Part shown: positions 1 to 13,595 of the stretch, piece after piece | Layout of the letters: every line of letters begins with the position of its first letter | Position numbering within the stretch: the stretch's first letter is position 1 | Assembly: GCA_019843655.1 (NCBI GenBank) | Contig: JACDQD010000002.1 | Location: forward strand, 15,585,154-15,649,153 | Reading direction: 5' to 3' | Length of the DNA: 64,000 nt | Origin: Lethocerus indicus | Taxonomy: Eukaryota; Arthropoda; Insecta; Hemiptera; Belostomatidae | Position numbers and translations under genes: made by a program | Notes under the pieces: model-generated | Seen by the model: only the letters and a program-made list of their open reading frames with translations | Told to the model about the DNA's origin: nothing | The model's database searches: none

Positions 1-3000
1 ACTCAACTAACTCAACGTCCACTAACATGACGTGATATACTACAGTATATTTTATTTCTTTCGAGAGATATGCGATAGTAATGTAACCAGGGCCATAAAA
101 AATGCTTGGTTTTGTACGTTGGGTAACGCATGTTTTATAGTGTCTTATTGTGAACATGATAGCATGTTTAAAGTATTTCCCAGTTCTTGTCGGTAGGAGG
201 ATTTCCCGAAAAATGTACTCACATTGTCTTATTTCAAAAATTGAGGGATAATTCATTTTCCCAAATTCATTAAAGGATTTTAAAATTGTTTTCCATCTAT
301 TCATTCATGAATTTAACTTTGTTTTACTGTCGTAAAAGTTTCTGCAGGATACAATATTCAACGTTGCAGAAAGCCGATTTGGTGTGGCATGTTCGATTTC
401 TTTCCCACGCTATCGGAGGTTTGTGCTGAGAAGCTTCTGCATCTGTACTTTACAGCTGCGATAATAGAAGGCGAACGGTAATTATTTTAGGTCCTTCGGC
501 GCGTGCTCAAAACACCCGTTCGAAAAATGCGGCGTAGGACGTTGCGTGTTTTAATCGTTCGCTGACGGTAAAACAGCTTGGGCGTAGACCGCCATCTGCG
601 AAACCCACGCGCGTCCATGTGCTCGGCCCCTCAAGGGCGTGCGTTTTTGCGTTCTCTTCCTCTCTAAATGCTGCTCAATACATTTCTTGGCGTAAAGAAC
701 TAGGCATTATCAGTCCGCTACATTCCAGCAGTTCTAATCTACAATTCTATCAGTAATGTATTTATGTTTTCACGCATTTTAGTTCCAGATGACGAGAACC
801 GACCTATCGAAACCAACATTGCCGCACTTATTGATATTGCAGGGCGAACACTTGAAGCACTCGTTTAGAGGCTAGTCCTTGTTAGGTCAAACACCCGAAG
901 GATGATAAAATCTCAGTAAAAGCCATTAAGCCTCTAAACACGAAAGCAAGTTTGGAGATTTAATAAATAAAATAAAAGGAAAGTAGAATAGAGTTTTTCA
1001 TGATAATTTAATTGATTATAATCCCGGAATTTCTTAATTAGTGATGATTCCTCTGAGTGAAAAGAATCTTGACGATTCCTCTGGGCCGAGGAAGAAGTCA
1101 GTTTTGAGTCTGGAAACACAACTGGACGGGACGAGCGACGTTTATAAAGTTTTCTTTCGGACGCCGACTTCTGGCCCAGATCAAAGACGGGGGGCCCCCC
1201 GGAATTAGGAAACCGTTTTCTGGAACCCCTCGCCCCCCCCCTTAACTTACTTTAATTTGGGCGGGCCCCCGCCTCGAAGAATAATGGGCTCAATCAGGGA
1301 GCCCCGGAGAAGAGTTTGTTTTCACTTTGGGGGGCAAATGCTTAAAGTTAGCCCCCTTGCTCGTCGACAAAGGGAATAATGCCCTATGTTAAAAGCTCGT
1401 AGCATGCTTCATTATGAACCCTTCAGAGTAATTATTATTTAAATTGGCCCTACCCCCACTAGCCCCTCGTGATAATACTTTATAGTTTCGTAAATGGATC
1501 GTCAAAGAGAAGTGTGGAATTTTGTGGGGTACTATCGGATTAAACGCAGCCCGTACAGCTTCGTTTCCTAATGAATTCTTCCAATCTCCCGGCAATTTTT
1601 ATTTTCATTTTGTAATATTAACAGTTAAAACCATAATATTTTATTTAGATGTTCGAGTAATGTCTGTTGACCAAATTCAATCGCTGTTCATATGTTTCTG
1701 AGAGAAATGGATGAAAATAGTCCTGCAATGTAATTGCTGGGCGTTTAATTTATTGACGGTAATGTTTTAAATATCGTATTCAGTTTTACGATAGTATTTA
1801 GATAATTCCGTAAGAAATGATGCGCAACAAAGAACCGCGATAAATTGGACGTGTGGAACATCAGAGTCGTAAATAGATCTTTTAGGATCTCGAGATTCGC
1901 TGCCTCTCAATTTGATTATCGTGTTGGAATTCTTCTGTATCTCATTAAATTCCTTAATTATGTGCGCACTGGTATCAAAAATAAAAAGCTTGGACAAAAA
2001 TCAAGGAACTTAATTAATCGCGTCAGATGCTGATCGTGATGTTCTGACGTACATGTCAGGAATTTAATAAGGAGTCCCCGCCTCGGTCCCTGTAAATTGT
2101 TGTGCTCCTGGGCCGCCTTCAAAGGTTCAGTTTCACTCTGTGTTAGGCAATGAAATCTGTACACCATAATTTATTATTGTGTGTTACTTCTTGAATATAA
2201 AATGTTATGTTAAGAAAAATAATTTATCGCCCAATTGTTACTTATTTGTGTTAAAACATAGAAAATATATTAATTATTAATAAGAATATTACTGATCACA
2301 CATAAAAACAAATTCAAAGGTGTAGAAAGACACATTAGATAAGATGCCAGTTGCCATAGCCCGGTATTTGAAGAATACCGTGACGGTCTGTGTCATAAAT
2401 GGTTAAACTCCGCCTCCCAAATTCGATAGGCTATCACGCCATCGATCTATTGTTTCCCGGTAAGTCGTACATGAATAATTGAAGGGCCTCCGCTTTGGGC
2501 AAAGAGGATAATAATAAACAACTATTGCCCACAGAAGTTTGTCCCAACTATTTGGTGTGGCCATTATCGCATGCAAAATTCAAAATGGTAATACGGCGGC
2601 GCTTCGTCGCCTATATATAATGGCTGTTTTCTTTTACAGGCCAAGTTCTCCCGGCGCATGCATATTTAAACATTTTACACCGTTTGCTCCCGACATTCAT
2701 TTCCATAATTATCACTTCTTCGAGATGAAAGTCAATTCCTTTTTCGGGTGAGAACTTCATTTAAAAATTTGAAATATAAGGAGTTAATCAAAATAAAATA
2801 AAAGTTGCCGGACGAATTAACATGCTTTTAGTATAATTTCAAGACGGTGAGGCGCAGTACTTATGAGATACATGGTCCTGTCGCAACTATGAAAGTGCAT
2901 TTGTTAGAAGTAATTATTGATTGATAGATTCATTCATTTTCCAATAAAAGAAAATTAACATAATTAACATTTTAGTTTTTGGTTCAATATAAAATACTGT

Positions 3001-4270
3001 CTTTTGCCAATTTTTAAAGCAAAAAAGGAAATAACGTTGTACGTATCCGAATTAAACTAACAGAAAATAATCGACGAGATGTTAAATTATGCTGAGCGTA
3101 AAATTAAATGGCCGAAATAAATTTTACAGCTCTAACTGGATTCCAAATGTATCAAACGAATAAAACACAAATTCGTGGCGTAAAAATTCCACAAAATACA
3201 AACTGATTGCTTGCCACAATTTCGTAATTGAGCGTCTTGGAATCACCGCCTCATCAGGATTATGCTAATCCCGCGAAACCGAGGTGGTTCTCGGCGTTGG
3301 CGTAACTTCATTTTTGTTAACAGTCACAAACTAACATATCATATAAATATGGCGGAACGTCGGGAGTCATTATTCAGGAATTAATGTTTATCGTAATTGT
3401 TGCCGGAGTCGGCTCTCTTTCATACCCTAATTAAAAGTAGATTAGCAAATGTGCGAAATCCAGTTTTAATGTTTGCTTTACAAATTGAATTAAAATCTAA
3501 CTCGTCGCGTAACTGAAATGTAAATTCGAGGATATAACCCCGGGGCCGGGGTGCATATTAACACACTTAGGGGAGGGAGGGAGAGAGCGCGGCCCGTACC
3601 TAATTACTGATTAGGTGGGCACGAATTTATACCTCCAGTGCCCCGCCAGTGATGACTGCGCCCCTTCCTAATCAACGCCGCTCTGAATTCACGGGTGGAC
3701 CGGGCAAACATTTTTATCAAACAAGTCGATTTAATTATTGTCCGAATACTGAAGAAGATGAAAAGACGCCAAATTCAAGTCGGCAAATATACATCTGCTT
3801 ATCACAACTTGTAGTCTCCCTCGCATATGCGATTCTGTACCGCTCTGTACAGTTTTGTAAGCTTTCAGTTATTTATATTATACTCTCGAAATTTCAATGA
3901 CGGTATTATGTGAGGTTTTTATAAACATTTGAAACGTTAACACAAATGTTAACCTAGTATTTTTTGATTAGTATTGAAACTGTATATCTTTTTAACCATT
4001 TGAAATAATTTAAAAACTCGCCAAGAGACTAAACAACCTCCAGGAACAGTTTGTTCAGTCAACGTTTCGAGTACCCAACTATAATTCTTCGTGTCACCGC
4101 TTCGGCGAACAATATTCTATTCCTCATCGGATTGCATAACGGCGAGCTTCACGGCTGAAGATAAAAACAGGACGATCAAGTGCTCCGACTGGCGGGTGTA
4201 TTGAGAGCCGGCAGTGTGTTTGAGCGGGCGTTGACATTCAGCCAGGCCATTCTACAACCGCCAATCCCCC
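1..4270. other. Non-coding region, AT-rich with GC islands
   Basis: No supportable gene. GC-rich islands at about 480-660, 1130-1400 and 3530-3680. An 11-bp inverted repeat (GTTTAGAGGCT at 863-873, complement at 929-939) and a small hairpin near 2362 (CGGTATT/AATACCG) are the only local structures noted. Reading frames here are short and lack splice-site support. Confidence 0.6.
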
Positions 4271-4320
4271 CTCTCCCTCTCCCTATCACTCTCCCTCTCC
4301 CTATCACTCTCCCTCCCTCC
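4271..4320. repeat. 18-bp pyrimidine tandem repeat
   Basis: The unit CTCTCCCTCTCCCTATCA occurs twice (4271-4288 and 4289-4306) followed by a degenerate CTCCCTCC tail. It is a simple polypyrimidine minisatellite within a GC-rich island at 4190-4470. Confidence 0.85.
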
Positions 4321-7300
4321 CTGGGAACGGTCCGGGCAGAACGAACAAGATAAATAAGCCGAGCCCTGGGTAATGCAATCACCTATAACCCAGGACCCGA
4401 GTTGCCCCCAACTGCCCCACCGACCCCGTCCACCTAATACAAGCTCACCCGGTTTTCATATACCGCTCAACAACGTGCGTTTCTGTCCTAATCTAAGGAC
4501 CTGTACCATCATATAATCAATCATCTCCTCAATCTCTTATTCAGACCATTCACACCCGTTTTTTTCAATAAAAAATGTCTCGTAGTTAACAGATAGTAGA
4601 TAAGGATGTCACCGTAGAGGATGTAAGAAAAAATGAACCATAAGGAAAAAGTTATTTAAGATTGTTTAAAAAAAAGAGGGACCTATCTTTCATCTGTAGG
4701 GCGAAGATGTGGGTTATCCGCATGCCTGGTTCAGATGACAAGCGCAGGAATGAAGCGTAGGGTTACCCGGCCGGAACAACATAATTTTCTTTACAGCCTC
4801 CGTTTTATTTATTCCCACAAAAACGAAAGTCATAGTTAACATATTTTTCGTTATATTTTTAAAAATCTTCATACCACAAAACAATACACACAGACAAACA
4901 CACAGAAACAATAGAGGAAATTTCTATGAATTTGTCACCATCCTGCCACGTTAAATCATTCGGATAGTATTTTTGTTGTAGTATTTTAATGTTTCTAATC
5001 GTGACAATTATTTTAGTGACTCTGATGGACCTTCTCTTTGGAAGGCAAATTTAAGATAACAATAAACCACTGTTATTTTATATTATACATCACATTGCAT
5101 GTTGTGTAAAGACCCTTATAAGGAGATTTCCCCGGCTTACGGCCTAGTCCCCGGACACGAAGTAAAAGGGAGACAATACAGCAGAACTTACCAATGACAG
5201 CCTTCCATTTTTCAGCTGCCATTGTTTAAGATATACCACAAAACCTAGCCTATAATCAGTGAAATTAATCTATAATAAGTGTATAGTTATGGACGTTTAC
5301 ATTATGCCTCCCATATAATTTTTGTTTGTAGTTAACTTTTAAATGAATGATTTGTTGTAACGTTAAATATCGACTTCTAAAAGTAACAACCTGACAAGAC
5401 ACTAATAATCATAATTTAATAACAGTTTACAAAATACGTACCAACTCTAGTTTTATTATTTTCTGCAAAAATATTGTGATGATCCCACAAATACAAATCC
5501 ACATTATTGTTGCTAGCATTATTTTGTGCGCCGGTACTACTCAATCGAAAGTCTGAAATGACAGCGGTTACAGATGGTTCGGCTAATGCGAGGCGTTCAT
5601 TCCCGACTGCACTGTAAAAGGGCGGAGCCCACAAAGGAGCCGGGGAAGGACTGAAAGGGCCCGAGTAAGATGTAGACCGGCCATGCGAAAAATTACCCAA
5701 ACACCGAAATCATCCAATACTCGGCAGGTTAAAGCGGTTCGTTTCAAAAGGGCCGAGCCCTTCGCGTAAGGTCGGCCCCAATAGCCGACCGAAAAATGAG
5801 CCCGTCCAATTCCTTCGCCGAACAACTACCATGCCCAACAACTAGCTATGACTGGTGCCCGTTAAAACTTGCGTTAATTAACTAATAAATAACATTAAAA
5901 CAACCGAATATTGGGCCAAAATACGAAGTTCTACATATTTAAATTCGAAGTACGTTAAAAAATAACTCCGGACGGAGTTGGTGATAAAATATCAGTCATT
6001 TAATGCGTTTAAAATCACAGGTGTGCAGATAACTGTTTTAACGTTAGCAATTATAATTGTTTTCGTTAGACAAATTTCATCCGATAATTTTCTTCGTGCA
6101 CATGGATGCAAAAATAATTTTAAGTTCCCGTTTTAATGGCGATATTGATGAGTAGTCCGTACCACATCGGGGTTGGTGAAAGGAAGTGTCAGTGTTAGAG
6201 GGTGGTAATTGGATTCCCGAATATTAAGAATCAATTACGAAATTGAATACAACGAAATAAATACTTCTTTTTTTAAATGATACGTTATTTTTATTATTTC
6301 AAAAATGTTTCACCTCGTTAGTCCGACTGGTTTTCCATGATTAGCGATGCTTTCACTGGGCTAATTGGCCCGGTCTGAACTGGGGCCCTTTGTCGGTTGT
6401 CACACGGTTGCCAATCATTGCCCAGTTCGATATTAGCGCCGATCGCCGATATTAGTGCCGGGCATTGTTGTTGATGAGTCCAGTGTTCAACCTCGGCGAA
6501 TATAATACCAGGGCCGCGTCTGGGTTGGTTATCATCTCTCTCCTTATTCATCTGGCCATACCGCGTCCTCAAAATTCTCTTCTCGCACGCTCACGGCGCA
6601 CGAACACGGGCCTGCGATCTCACTTAGCCTCTCGTCATTTCTCTACAATCCCCTGTATTGTACTATGCCAAACTGGTTTTCTCATTCGCATCGTATAGCT
6701 ACAGTATCGCATAATTTCTTTCAATTATAGCAGTGAAAAGTGAAATTTGACTTTTTTATTCTTGCTCTCAGGTGAAGGTTTCGTATTACAACCTACTTTT
6801 AGGTATTTGCCTTGCAACATAACAAAATTTCCATTCAATATATTATACAGTTCTGTGGTACAAGTATTTAAATTTCATCATATTTGTTAGAAAACGTGGC
6901 TGCAGAAGTTCACCCGAGTACACCATCACGAAGTCGAAGAAAGAAGGAACCCACTAACAATAATGCGTGTAAACATATTTGACCGATGACACTGTTTATT
7001 TGTCTACAATAATAAGTCGTGGGTCTCAGGTAACCCGAATCACCGACCCGGCTATCAGACCCAAGATCGTACCTTTCACTCAGGCCATTCTACAGCGGTG
7101 TTCTCTTTCTCTGGGTCTCGGTGGGCCATGTAGGCGCGCACAACAGGCGGACCTGGCCAGTCAGGCACACACACAGAAAAAACCCCGTGTACAACAGGAA
7201 CAAAAACTCCTTTCACTTCGTCGGAGCGATATTATCGCCGAGGACGTCGGATCCGCCGTCCGCATTAAATCCAATTCCGAACAACGCCAGCTATTTGACA

Positions 7301-9879
7301 ATCTTTCTAGATATCACAAGTCGATAGTAATACATGAACATCCACGTCCAATAATTTTTTTTCTTAAAATGTCTGGTAGTGGTATGCTTGCTGCCAGCAT
7401 CATCATTTTCAGATTGTGTTTTTCGTTAATGAAGTAATTATGAGCACGAGATTTTATCATATTTTTATTAACTTTACTATCTTCTTTGATCATATGTATG
7501 ACATTATTGTATAGGCGTATATTTCTAGCATATCATATGTCAGAGTATTTTATATTCTTTCTACTCTTCTGTGAAATGATTAAGTAGTTTACGGTATTAA
7601 ACATTCATTTCAGTAAAACATTTTATAAATCCGTGTTATATTTCAGAAATCAAGGTTTTCAGCTTCAGGTTCCCCACGCTTCGTGCGAAAATCTTATGGC
7701 TGTCCGAAAGAGAGTTAGGCCTCCCACGGGTCTAATCACCGATTGTGAAATCGCGCGGATCCTTCACGATGCTCACTGGCACGGTGGCTGGTAGGCGAAT
7801 CGCTGACCCCGGCTATAGGCCCGGCACAATTTATAAAAGGGGAAAGGGCTTAAGACGACTGCCAAAGGGCCCTTTCCCCCCTTCCCTATTATTCAGTAAG
7901 CGATGATGGGGGCGAAATTCCACCCCCTGTTGACACTAACCCCGGGAACGATGGGGGTATATGGCCGAGGGTGTGGGGGATGGTGGTTTACGATGAAAAC
8001 TTTATCGCCTTAGCCTCCGCTGAAAATGACCCGCCCTTCAGTAGTATTGGCCCAATAGAATTTATGAGTCCGTCCTTTAATATATTTATAGTAGTTCCTA
8101 TGCCGGCTCCACTATTCGGATCGATTGGGTTTGTCGAATCAGAAATGTGAGGAAGCTCAAATTCTTCTCTTAACACACAAGTTAATTAACCTAAAAGACC
8201 AATAGAGTTCCATACATTGTTTATCCTTTCGTTTCATTTGTGCTATAGCGACTTACTCACCACAGTGGGTTTTATTTATTTTGTAGTAAAGTAGGTTTTA
8301 CAGAGCGTATTATAATAGTGACAGCACTCAGAGGATGATATTCCAATTAATATATTATCTATTGGATTAATGCGGCATGTAGTTCATAAATGTTACACAG
8401 TTACAGGAGTCACTAACCGCTTTCCCGTCTACACATATTTTTATTTTATGGTGTTCAGTTCATTGAGTCGTATGTCTTTTCAAGTTTTTATTGGAATATT
8501 TTTCATGCTAATGAGTATTCCGGAGTTTACGAGCTAGTCAGTTTAATCAGTTGAAATATATGGCCGTGTTACCACTTTGTATTTGTGAGCGACGGCAGTA
8601 TAACTGTACTTTTTGATGGGAAGCAGTTGTTAGGGAACAAGCTACCGAACTGAATTCTAATGAGTATACTACAATACGAGCTCCTGTATAATGAGAGTAG
8701 GCTCCAGTAAAAGGATTAATTGAACGGGATCAATTGTATATTGTACAAAATATATTACGTTGTTGGTTTTTTATGATTACCCGGTGTGAGTTCTTTGAGA
8801 GGAGATATGCTGCAGATTTTTTAATATTGTTTAAAATATTTCGATATAATTAATATTATATTTGATCCCCCAAATAAGAGAGAACCATAGCTTTGATTCA
8901 GGTAGATGTTGGGACCCGGCAAAACGCTGTATGTAGAAGGCATATGGCGCTACGCGGAGGTCATTTTTTGCACGCTCGTAACTTGCCGAGCTCTCCTCCA
9001 TTTCCGCGAAAGTTAGCCTTGGCGTTTCTTATATGTTTTCTTTCTTCTCTCAGTCGCACAGCGCGGTGTTACAGAACCGCGAGGAAGTTCGGGATTTAAA
9101 AGAAAAAAATACACACCGAGGAAGAAGAAGAAAATTATAAACGGAAAAGTTTTTGCGGTGTAAATACATCTTTAGATGCTTTCTTTTTTACAGTAGCGGC
9201 GCCAAAGAACAAAGTCACAGTTAGAGATGTATCGGAGTAATGTTTAGAGATGAGTAAACTTATGTGACTCGTGAGTAAGTTTTAGGAAATGCTTATGCAA
9301 TAAATAACAAGAGACATGTTCCCGGTTTCGAATGCGAATCTGACCAGATCAATGCACGCTTCATTATACATGAAATTGTATAGTTTCAGGTCAAATGGAA
9401 GATAGGAAAACCTACGAGTGATCACTTTCTCTCTTGAGTATTAACACAAATTCATAACTTGTGAGGGATAAATAAGTATTTCCAGCTGTATTACAAAAAT
9501 TCGTTTCGAAACCTTTAATCGCACTCACTATCTGTCAATCGCACATCAATATCGCACATAGAGTTATTGAAAGCCGAATTATTCGATTGAAGTCGGCAGT
9601 AAAGGAAGGGTATATATTATAAGTTATGAGAAAACGGTAATTTTCGGACTGAAATGTTGGCGCCGCGAACAAACTCGACCGAATTTATTCGGCACGGGGT
9701 TGAACCGAGGCTGGCTGGTGGAAGGTGAGAAGTTTGTCCAGATTGAGCGGGCGGAAACAAAAGTTGGGGGGGATTTGAATGCTGGCCTGGAAGGCCGCGG
9801 CAAGAGGGACTCGGCCGGCCCTCAGCTAACTATATCCTCTGTTGTGGTTTGCGGATTTGCATGTTTCATCGATTCCTCT

Positions 9880-9880
<1 letters not shown>
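4321..9880. other. Non-coding region with several GC islands
   Basis: GC-richer patches at about 5560-5840, 6310-6620, 7020-7280, 7660-7990 and 8890-9090. The 152-codon frame at 6979-7437 has no recognisable domain and crosses an island boundary without change. A 14-mer (CAGGCCATTCTACA) at about 4241 recurs at about 7081. Nothing else is supportable. Confidence 0.55.

Positions 9881-9922
<42 letters not shown>
9881..9922. repeat. (AG)n microsatellite
   Basis: Twenty-one uninterrupted AG units followed by a short G run. It lies at the edge of a GC-rich island (about 9660-9840). A (CT) tract of similar type is found at 11853-11872. Confidence 0.95.
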
Positions 9923-9927
<5 letters not shown>

Positions 9928-11842
9928 CGGGCTAAACTGGAGCTTTCTAATTTGCATAACACCAACTTTAACATAATTCTGATTTCAACGGCTGACCGAC
10001 CCTGTTTGACGGGTCGGACGCCCTCCTCCCCCACCAACATCACTCCCGCCCTCCTTCAATACCTTCCTCATTCCCTTTTTCCGACTTTTGAACGTCCTTT
10101 TCTCTCACCTACCTCATCGGGTAGTTATTACCCGTTATTTCTACCGATAAAATTATATTTTTGACAACCGTTGTTGGTTGATACAACTAAGAATATATAA
10201 GGTATTAGCATAAAACAATTTATTTACTAGAGTAAATGTTCATGGCGTAAGTTTTAAATAGGAATTACCTGAAAGTTGGTAATGTGCTTGAGTAGTGTAA
10301 TAAATATAAATATAACTGTTTTAAGGCCCATGGGGGATTTGGGTACCATCATTCTTGCTAGCATAAGAAAATAATTGAGTGGAGACATAATAATATGAAA
10401 AAATTTTGCTTAATATTACGATATCAATTAGTCAACGCGCGTTATAATTTATTTAACCGCTTATAATATTACTATACTGTTATCTCATTTGGGCATATTT
10501 TACTCTATCTAAAATTTGTGTACCGTATATTATTTTCAATATACAATTAATTAATGTAATACATAATTATTGGAAATTTATTTAAATGATCATATTCCAT
10601 TGCTGCGGATGTCATATGCGACATTTTATGCTAATAGACTGTTAGAATCCATTCAGTTCAATGTTCAAAGTATTTTTTCAATTGTTCATTCCTCAATCAT
10701 TGTGATCAATGTACCTTAATTCACCGAACCGGGCTAAAATTCGATTCACTGCAGTAAGCATTGAATTACACGGGAGCAATTAGGAAAATGAATTCCACCG
10801 GCATACCGCAATATAAATTGCTTTAAAACTTTCTTTTTTCCTTCTCCTTCTTTCCCGGTAACAAATGGGGCACTCAATTCGGTAACGATCCTACTCTGTT
10901 TCTGCACGCGAGTAACTCACGCGTCGGCTCCTAGGAAAGGAGCGGGCTTGAAGAAAACCAGAATCCCCGTCCTCCTGACAGCCCATTTATAATCGACCGT
11001 TTTTACTTGTAATTGCGCAATGAATATCTCAACTAGCGGATGGGAAACTTTCATTCCCCTAACGAATGGGCGAGTCAATTTTAGAGACCACTGTGTGAAC
11101 CAAGTTGGCGTATAAATTCATTTATTAGACACACACATGCAACAACTTAAATTACACGAAATAATAAATATTTTTCATCATAATTCTTAAGACTATATTC
11201 CGAAGACAGAAGAATGACAGGAATGACCTCTAGAAGGTATATCTTATTAAAAATTCTTAACTTCTCAACCAGTTTTAGTATTATATTACAATAACAATGT
11301 TCACTCCATATTTGTATCAAAATATCACTCCATGAAGTGCGGTATATGATTATTAGCTAAAATTGGCTTTTACGGGTCAACAGTACACTGGCTATATCAA
11401 CAATGTATAAGAAATTAAATACATTTTCCTCCTCATGACACAGATTACGTCGAGTACTAAATATGTATATTGCTTATAGGGTAAAATTGATACGAGGTTG
11501 AGACCTCGCATTAGCATTTGCTAATCCGAGAGAGTCAGTTCCACTACGACCGATATTTGTGTATCGTTATAATAACTGGGCAGGGTGGGCGGGGATGAAT
11601 TTGGGATGTATTGTGTGTAGTAGGTCGACACCGGTGAGCGACGTGTTGTCTTCGGGCCGGCAGCAACTAGGTCGTATAACGTTACGCGGGAGTTCGCCCC
11701 TCGGTGTGAGGCGTTTCTGACGTTAAATTGAAGGAACACGGTAACTTAATACGGTATTCTGGTAAACTCCCTCCATTGAAACGGGAACACCGCCGCGGCG
11801 CCCACGGTGGGGCCGGGGATTGTTTACGCTCCGTGTTCTCCT

Positions 11843-11873
11843 CCCTCCCTCCTTCTCTCTCTCTCTCTCTCTC
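11843..11873. repeat. CCT/CT polypyrimidine microsatellite
   Basis: Several CCT-like units run into about ten CT units. It lies within a long chance minus-strand open frame and explains that frame's Arg-Glu run. Confidence 0.9.
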
Positions 11874-13573
11874 TTAAGCGCGGGAAGCGCACTAATGTGA
11901 AAGCCCATTTGTAATGGGTAGGATGTGGTGGGGGGGGTGAGGAATAAACTAAAGAAGCTTCGGCACCCGTGAAATCGAATTATGCCTACCGATTTCGGTC
12001 GTGAACGGTCTCCAGAAAGCTCTGTCCCAATCGCAACCCGCCTATAATTCGGCACATTTGACAAGAGATAACGTGTAATTAACACCGGATTATGTCGTTT
12101 CATTATATGATTCGCCTTCGGATTCAACCGGTAAGTAATTACTGTGAAATATTTGAACAACCCTATCATGGAATACGGATGTTGTGCGGTAACAGAACTC
12201 GTTTCTAAAATCGAATTTGAATACAATCTAAATTAGACTGAGTAGTATCTCGGTTCAATGGTAAATTTAATCACCTGAAGACTTAAAACTTCTATTGGTT
12301 GTTCATAAATACTATAAATGGTATATGGTATGTGAATACACCCCGATAGATGTATTAAATTTTTAGTTGGTAATAGTTGGATGAAGTCTCCATTAGCTTA
12401 TTTTGTACTACGCTACAGGGGTAACACCGTAACAAGTTGTGATAATAATGCCATAATCATAATATTCTAGGATTCTTTTTTCTAATTATAAAGTTAAATA
12501 TATTTAATATAATGATTTTAAAAACAAAATATTATTTTGATTATTAGTTTTAATTATTAAGCACGACTGGTAATACTACTGAAGAGGTTACATGTTATAT
12601 AAGTGATACGGGGTTTGTACATAACATATGCTTATGTTTATTAACAACCTTCATTTCTTTTTGTGACGTGCATTATAACACTACCGGTCCGTAACATTCT
12701 TTGGAACGACTGTGGGGGAGAACGCGACATGTCGTTTATAAACGGGGCCCATTTGTTGGACCAAAGTATCGGAGTGAATTATGTCGGGAAAGTGACTCCA
12801 TCATTCACTCCCCGACTGGGGGCTTACTTCCCTGACTAACATCCAATTTAGAACGGCAGAAAACTTTTTTGAATCCAGATTTAGCGTAATTCAGAAATAA
12901 GTTCGCGTGACTTTCGCTTCTCCTACATAACCTGATCCGGTTCTTATAACCGATCTAAATAACAGTTGCGTTCCTGGTGAAGGATTTCATAATGGCAAGA
13001 TATGAATTGTACTGAACAAGTACGTGGAATATAAATAATTATAGCGTTCCTATAGACTGGTTCATTTTCTCGAGATAATATTTGATCTCATGCCTCGTGC
13101 CGACGATGAAGTCAGTAATATGAATCTAGGACGAGTGCATGTTTGCCCACCGCAGCGCTAGAATGGAGTCGGCCAGAGGCCTTAATATACTCCCCTCTAT
13201 TTTAAGATGAGCTGACTCACTCGAACATCTGTCCAATCTATCGATGGATGTTCTACATCTTTGGTCCCTTTGTGGCCGACTTGCGAACCATGAAACTTGT
13301 ATGGGGTGTGCGCCCACTCACCGATAATGGGTCAACGGAAAATTGTTTCGTGGCCTTCAGGGATCAATTATTCCCATGCAAACCTCAAGCGGGTCGCGCG
13401 TCGATAATTTGAAATGATGTGAACAATTTAGGAATATCTTTTCGAATAATTGAATACGCCAGGCTGGACGAGAATATTAACTCAATACATACCAAAAGTG
13501 TGAGACTATTCTGACAAGCTATTGAACAATCAATTTAGTAGTCGATGCATGTCATGAAGCCAAAATAGATGTA

Positions 13574-13595
13574 ACCTACAAGATCTCTTGTAGGT
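13574..13595. repeat. Short perfect inverted repeat
   Basis: ACCTACAAGA and its exact complement TCTTGTAGGT are separated by two bases, giving a 10-bp stem with a minimal spacer. No flanking element was recognised. Confidence 0.85.

Noticed and set aside
6979..7437. 152-codon forward open frame
   Set aside because: No recognisable domain, mixed composition on both sides of a GC island and no splice or homology support; likely chance.
11723..12226. 167-codon minus-strand open frame, the longest in the window
   Set aside because: It reads through a CT microsatellite (giving an Arg-Glu run) and shows no protein-like features.
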